Source of the DNA: Antedon bifida
Taxonomy: Eukaryota > Echinodermata > Crinoidea > Comatulida > Antedonidae
Length of the DNA: 64,000 nt
Direction: 5' to 3'
NCBI GenBank assembly: GCA_963402885.1
Contig: OY727096.1
Span: 22,115,820-22,179,819 of the forward strand
Shown here piece after piece: positions 61,882 through 64,000 of the stretch. The position numbers and the translations under genes are program-made. A model generated the notes under the pieces. The model ran no database searches, was not told the origin of the DNA, and saw only the letters and a list, made by a program, of their open reading frames with translations. Every line of letters starts with the position of its first letter. The stretch's first letter is position 1.

Positions 61882-63226
61882 AACACACACAAATATAAAC
61901 CATGTTTATTACATTAAAATTGTTAGCTGAATATTTGCATAAATTCAAATACAAAATGCTATTTACATGCTAAATGAGATTCCTTGTACATAACATAGAC
62001 GTGGGATATTCAATATTCAATTATTTAGAACATTTTACCATATTATATTATTGAAACTCTTCACTTTTAATTCACAATGTGACGGTCAAATTGTGGCTCA
62101 CTGCAAACAAGTTTTTTAGACCAACAACATTGCATACATTAAACTATGATTAATGTTGAAAAACCATTAAAAAAACTGTAACTTTTATGTAATAATGAGT
62201 TATTGCACTTTATGATTTTCATTTTGGATCCACAGGCCTACAAGACATTTCCTCTATGCTCTTGTAGGAATTGATTAGCTTATATAGTGCATTTTTATTT
62301 TGATATAAAATGCAAAACCATACAAAAACATAAATTAATTCTAATTTTGCATTGATGAATCTGTATTTGTATCAATTTAACAAAAAAAGATCTTGGTAAG
62401 AAAGACAATATTAAAATCTATTTATTATCTATTATTATCTATTGGCACAAAATGGTACAAATTTAATTATCTATGCATATAAAAAATGTAAGGCACAATC
62501 GCTATTAGTAAGTTCTAACTTTTATACTAATCTAAATGCTATGAAGTAAAACTTGAAACTGACCTTTCTAATACCCATTTATACTAAAATGTTTGATGGT
62601 ACACTTATTTTACAGTAAACATGTTAGGCTTTGAAACAAAATCTGCAGAAGACTAAAATAATATCTGGATGAGTTAGAGAAGCAGAACATCAGGAAGAAT
62701 GTAATAAGCCTTATGTTTATTACTTATCCAGTGAAAAGCACAGAACTGCCAACATCAAGGCTAGTACTTTGAGTGCTTCAAAGTGTATACCTTATCACAT
62801 AACCAGGAAAACATCTACCTCTGACACCTGGTCACACACAGTTGTTCAAGAGCAACTTTTAAATATCTTGAAATACTTGAAATACCTGGGAGGTCCTCAT
62901 GTTCACCACCTACTTATAAGCTGGAAGTTACCATTTTTTAAAATAAATTCTATCTACTGTACCTACATCATTTTGGCAAGTTTGAGGTTGCTCTTCTTAA
63001 TACAGTACTATCAATATGTACTATGATCACTTTGACTACTTTTTGAAAGTTACAACCTTTTGGTGTTTTTCCCAAACAACTTCACTACAATATTCCGTAA
63101 TTCTAGTAACACTAATGTAGTTACACTAAGTATTAAGTAATTGCTTTTTAAGGAAATACTTTTTTTAACTTAACATATTTGATAAACACTTACACTCTAC
63201 CATATCAAGTTGATTCTTTATTGTCT

Positions 63227-64000
63227 TCATATTAATGCACTTTCACTGTGTGCTTCTTGTGCTTCTTTGAAATATGATTCATCTTTTGACTCGATCCACA
63301 TGGTCTTGGTGACCTCTGGGGTCATCCCTTTCCAGTCTTCTCCACGCTTGGCAATCTAAAAATAAATCACGTCAATAAAATATCTTTATTTTTAAAAAGT
63401 TAATGATTAAAATATTTGTTAGAGATAAAGGACAGTGATAAAGCACACTTTGTAAATATTTGTGTAATTTGATATATTTTTATTTACTGTATACTTGTTG
63501 CACATCATCAAAGTTTTTTTTCTGATATAAAAGAGATACAATATGATGATGATAATAATGAGGTGAAGATGATGATAATAATGAGGTGAAGATGATGATA
63601 ATAATGAGGTGAAGATGATGATAATAATGAGGTGAAGATGATAATGATAAGGTGAAGATAATAATGAGGCGAAGATGATGATAATAATAATGAGGTGAAA
63701 ATAATGAGGTGAAGATAATAATGAGGCGAAGATGATAATAATAATGAGGTGAAGATAATGAGGTGAAGATAATAGTAATGAGGTGAAGATGATGATAAAG
63801 ATGAAGATGAGAATTATGATGGTACCAAAAATAATTGAGAATATGATGATGATGATGATGACTATCACTTCTTACTTGATGGCATTCTTCATATTTTTTC
63901 ATGGAGTTTGTTGCCCATTTGAGAAGCTCATTTCCATCTGGAGGCATTTTGATATCGCTTTCTTTCTTGTTAAGAATAAACAGCACACGTGATAAATCTC
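63227..64000 (-). CDS. Last two coding exons of an unrecognised gene
   Basis: An exon at 63876-64000, cut by the right edge, ends at a GTAAGA donor in phase 0 and joins an exon at 63227-63355 that ends with a TGA stop. The first encodes LNKKESDIKMPPDG, then LLKWATNSMKKYEECH; the second IAKRGEDWKGMTPEVTKTMW, then Glu- and Ala-rich text ending ESALI. The piece is charged, with no signal or membrane segment, and looks like a cytosolic or nuclear protein end. I do not recognise the family. The intron between the exons holds a GAT/AAT-rich minisatellite. A splice-consistent join and an absence of stops support it as real, but only about 84 residues are visible. Confidence 0.6.
63542..63860. repeat. 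GATGATAATAATGAGGTGAA minisatellite and GAT microsatellite
   Basis: About 15 to 20 imperfect units of 13-22 bp built from GAT, AAT and GAGGTGAA pieces, grading into (GAT)n near 63845. It lies in the last intron of the right-hand gene. Reverse-strand reading gives long His/Ile-rich open frames that are not genes. Confidence 0.9.

Larger units (their letters stand above)
60277..63226. other. Intergenic region upstream of gene 3 and 3' UTR of the right-hand gene
   Basis: The low end should hold the gene 3 promoter and 5' UTR; no convincing promoter motif is seen. A CpG-containing patch with GCGCGC lies near 60860-60910. The middle holds a poly-C run (61452-61468) and nested inverted-repeat elements (61503-61790). 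From about 61870 to 63226 there is no coding signal; this may be the 3' UTR of the right-hand gene. Confidence 0.45.

Noticed and set aside
63419..63986. Long His/Ile-rich open frames on the minus strand
   Set aside because: They are produced by the GAT/AAT minisatellite read on the reverse strand; frames stay open only because the repeat unit lacks stops. Only the 63876-64000 part is a supported exon.

Overview
The window is animal nuclear DNA: AT-rich, intron-rich and full of small transposable elements. CUB, FN3 and long EGF-repeat extracellular proteins, together with a recurring TAGGCCTA palindrome, suggest a marine deuterostome invertebrate, probably an echinoderm. That assignment is an inference; no species can be named from the sequence alone. 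All four genes I can support lie on the minus strand.

Layout, from low to high coordinates. (1) Positions 1 to 17285 hold the 5' part of a very large secreted or surface protein gene that runs off the left edge: signal peptide, one EGF-like module, one CUB domain, then at least 31 EGF-type modules, one per exon. Nearly all of these modules carry eight cysteines in a fixed non-standard spacing. I regard this as the most unusual item in the window. (2) Positions 20227 to 22822 hold a four-exon UDP-glucuronosyltransferase-like gene whose nucleotide-binding residues are degenerate. (3) Positions 24689 to 60276 hold a complete single-pass membrane protein of about 3,400 residues in 78 coding exons: signal peptide, EGF, CUB, four FN3 domains, 61 EGF modules, a second CUB, ten EGF modules, a transmembrane helix and a ten-residue tail. 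(4) Positions 63227 to 64000 hold the last two coding exons of a gene I do not recognise.

Genes 1 and 3 share the same head (signal peptide, EGF, CUB, then EGF array). Every internal intron I placed in both is phase 1, so their modules are symmetrical exons that can be duplicated, lost or skipped in frame. Module turnover is visible in gene 3: five nearly identical EGF exons in tandem, decayed exon copies beside them, two exons holding two modules each, and small duplications that copy splice donors.

The introns and gaps hold about fifteen copies of one short inverted-repeat element (TIR beginning AAGCTCTGTCTACACTATCA), other inverted-repeat families, a 5'-truncated non-LTR retrotransposon with reverse transcriptase, two probable tRNA-derived SINEs, several retroposon 3' ends, minisatellites and microsatellites. 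No rRNA, functional tRNA, CRISPR array or prokaryotic feature was seen.
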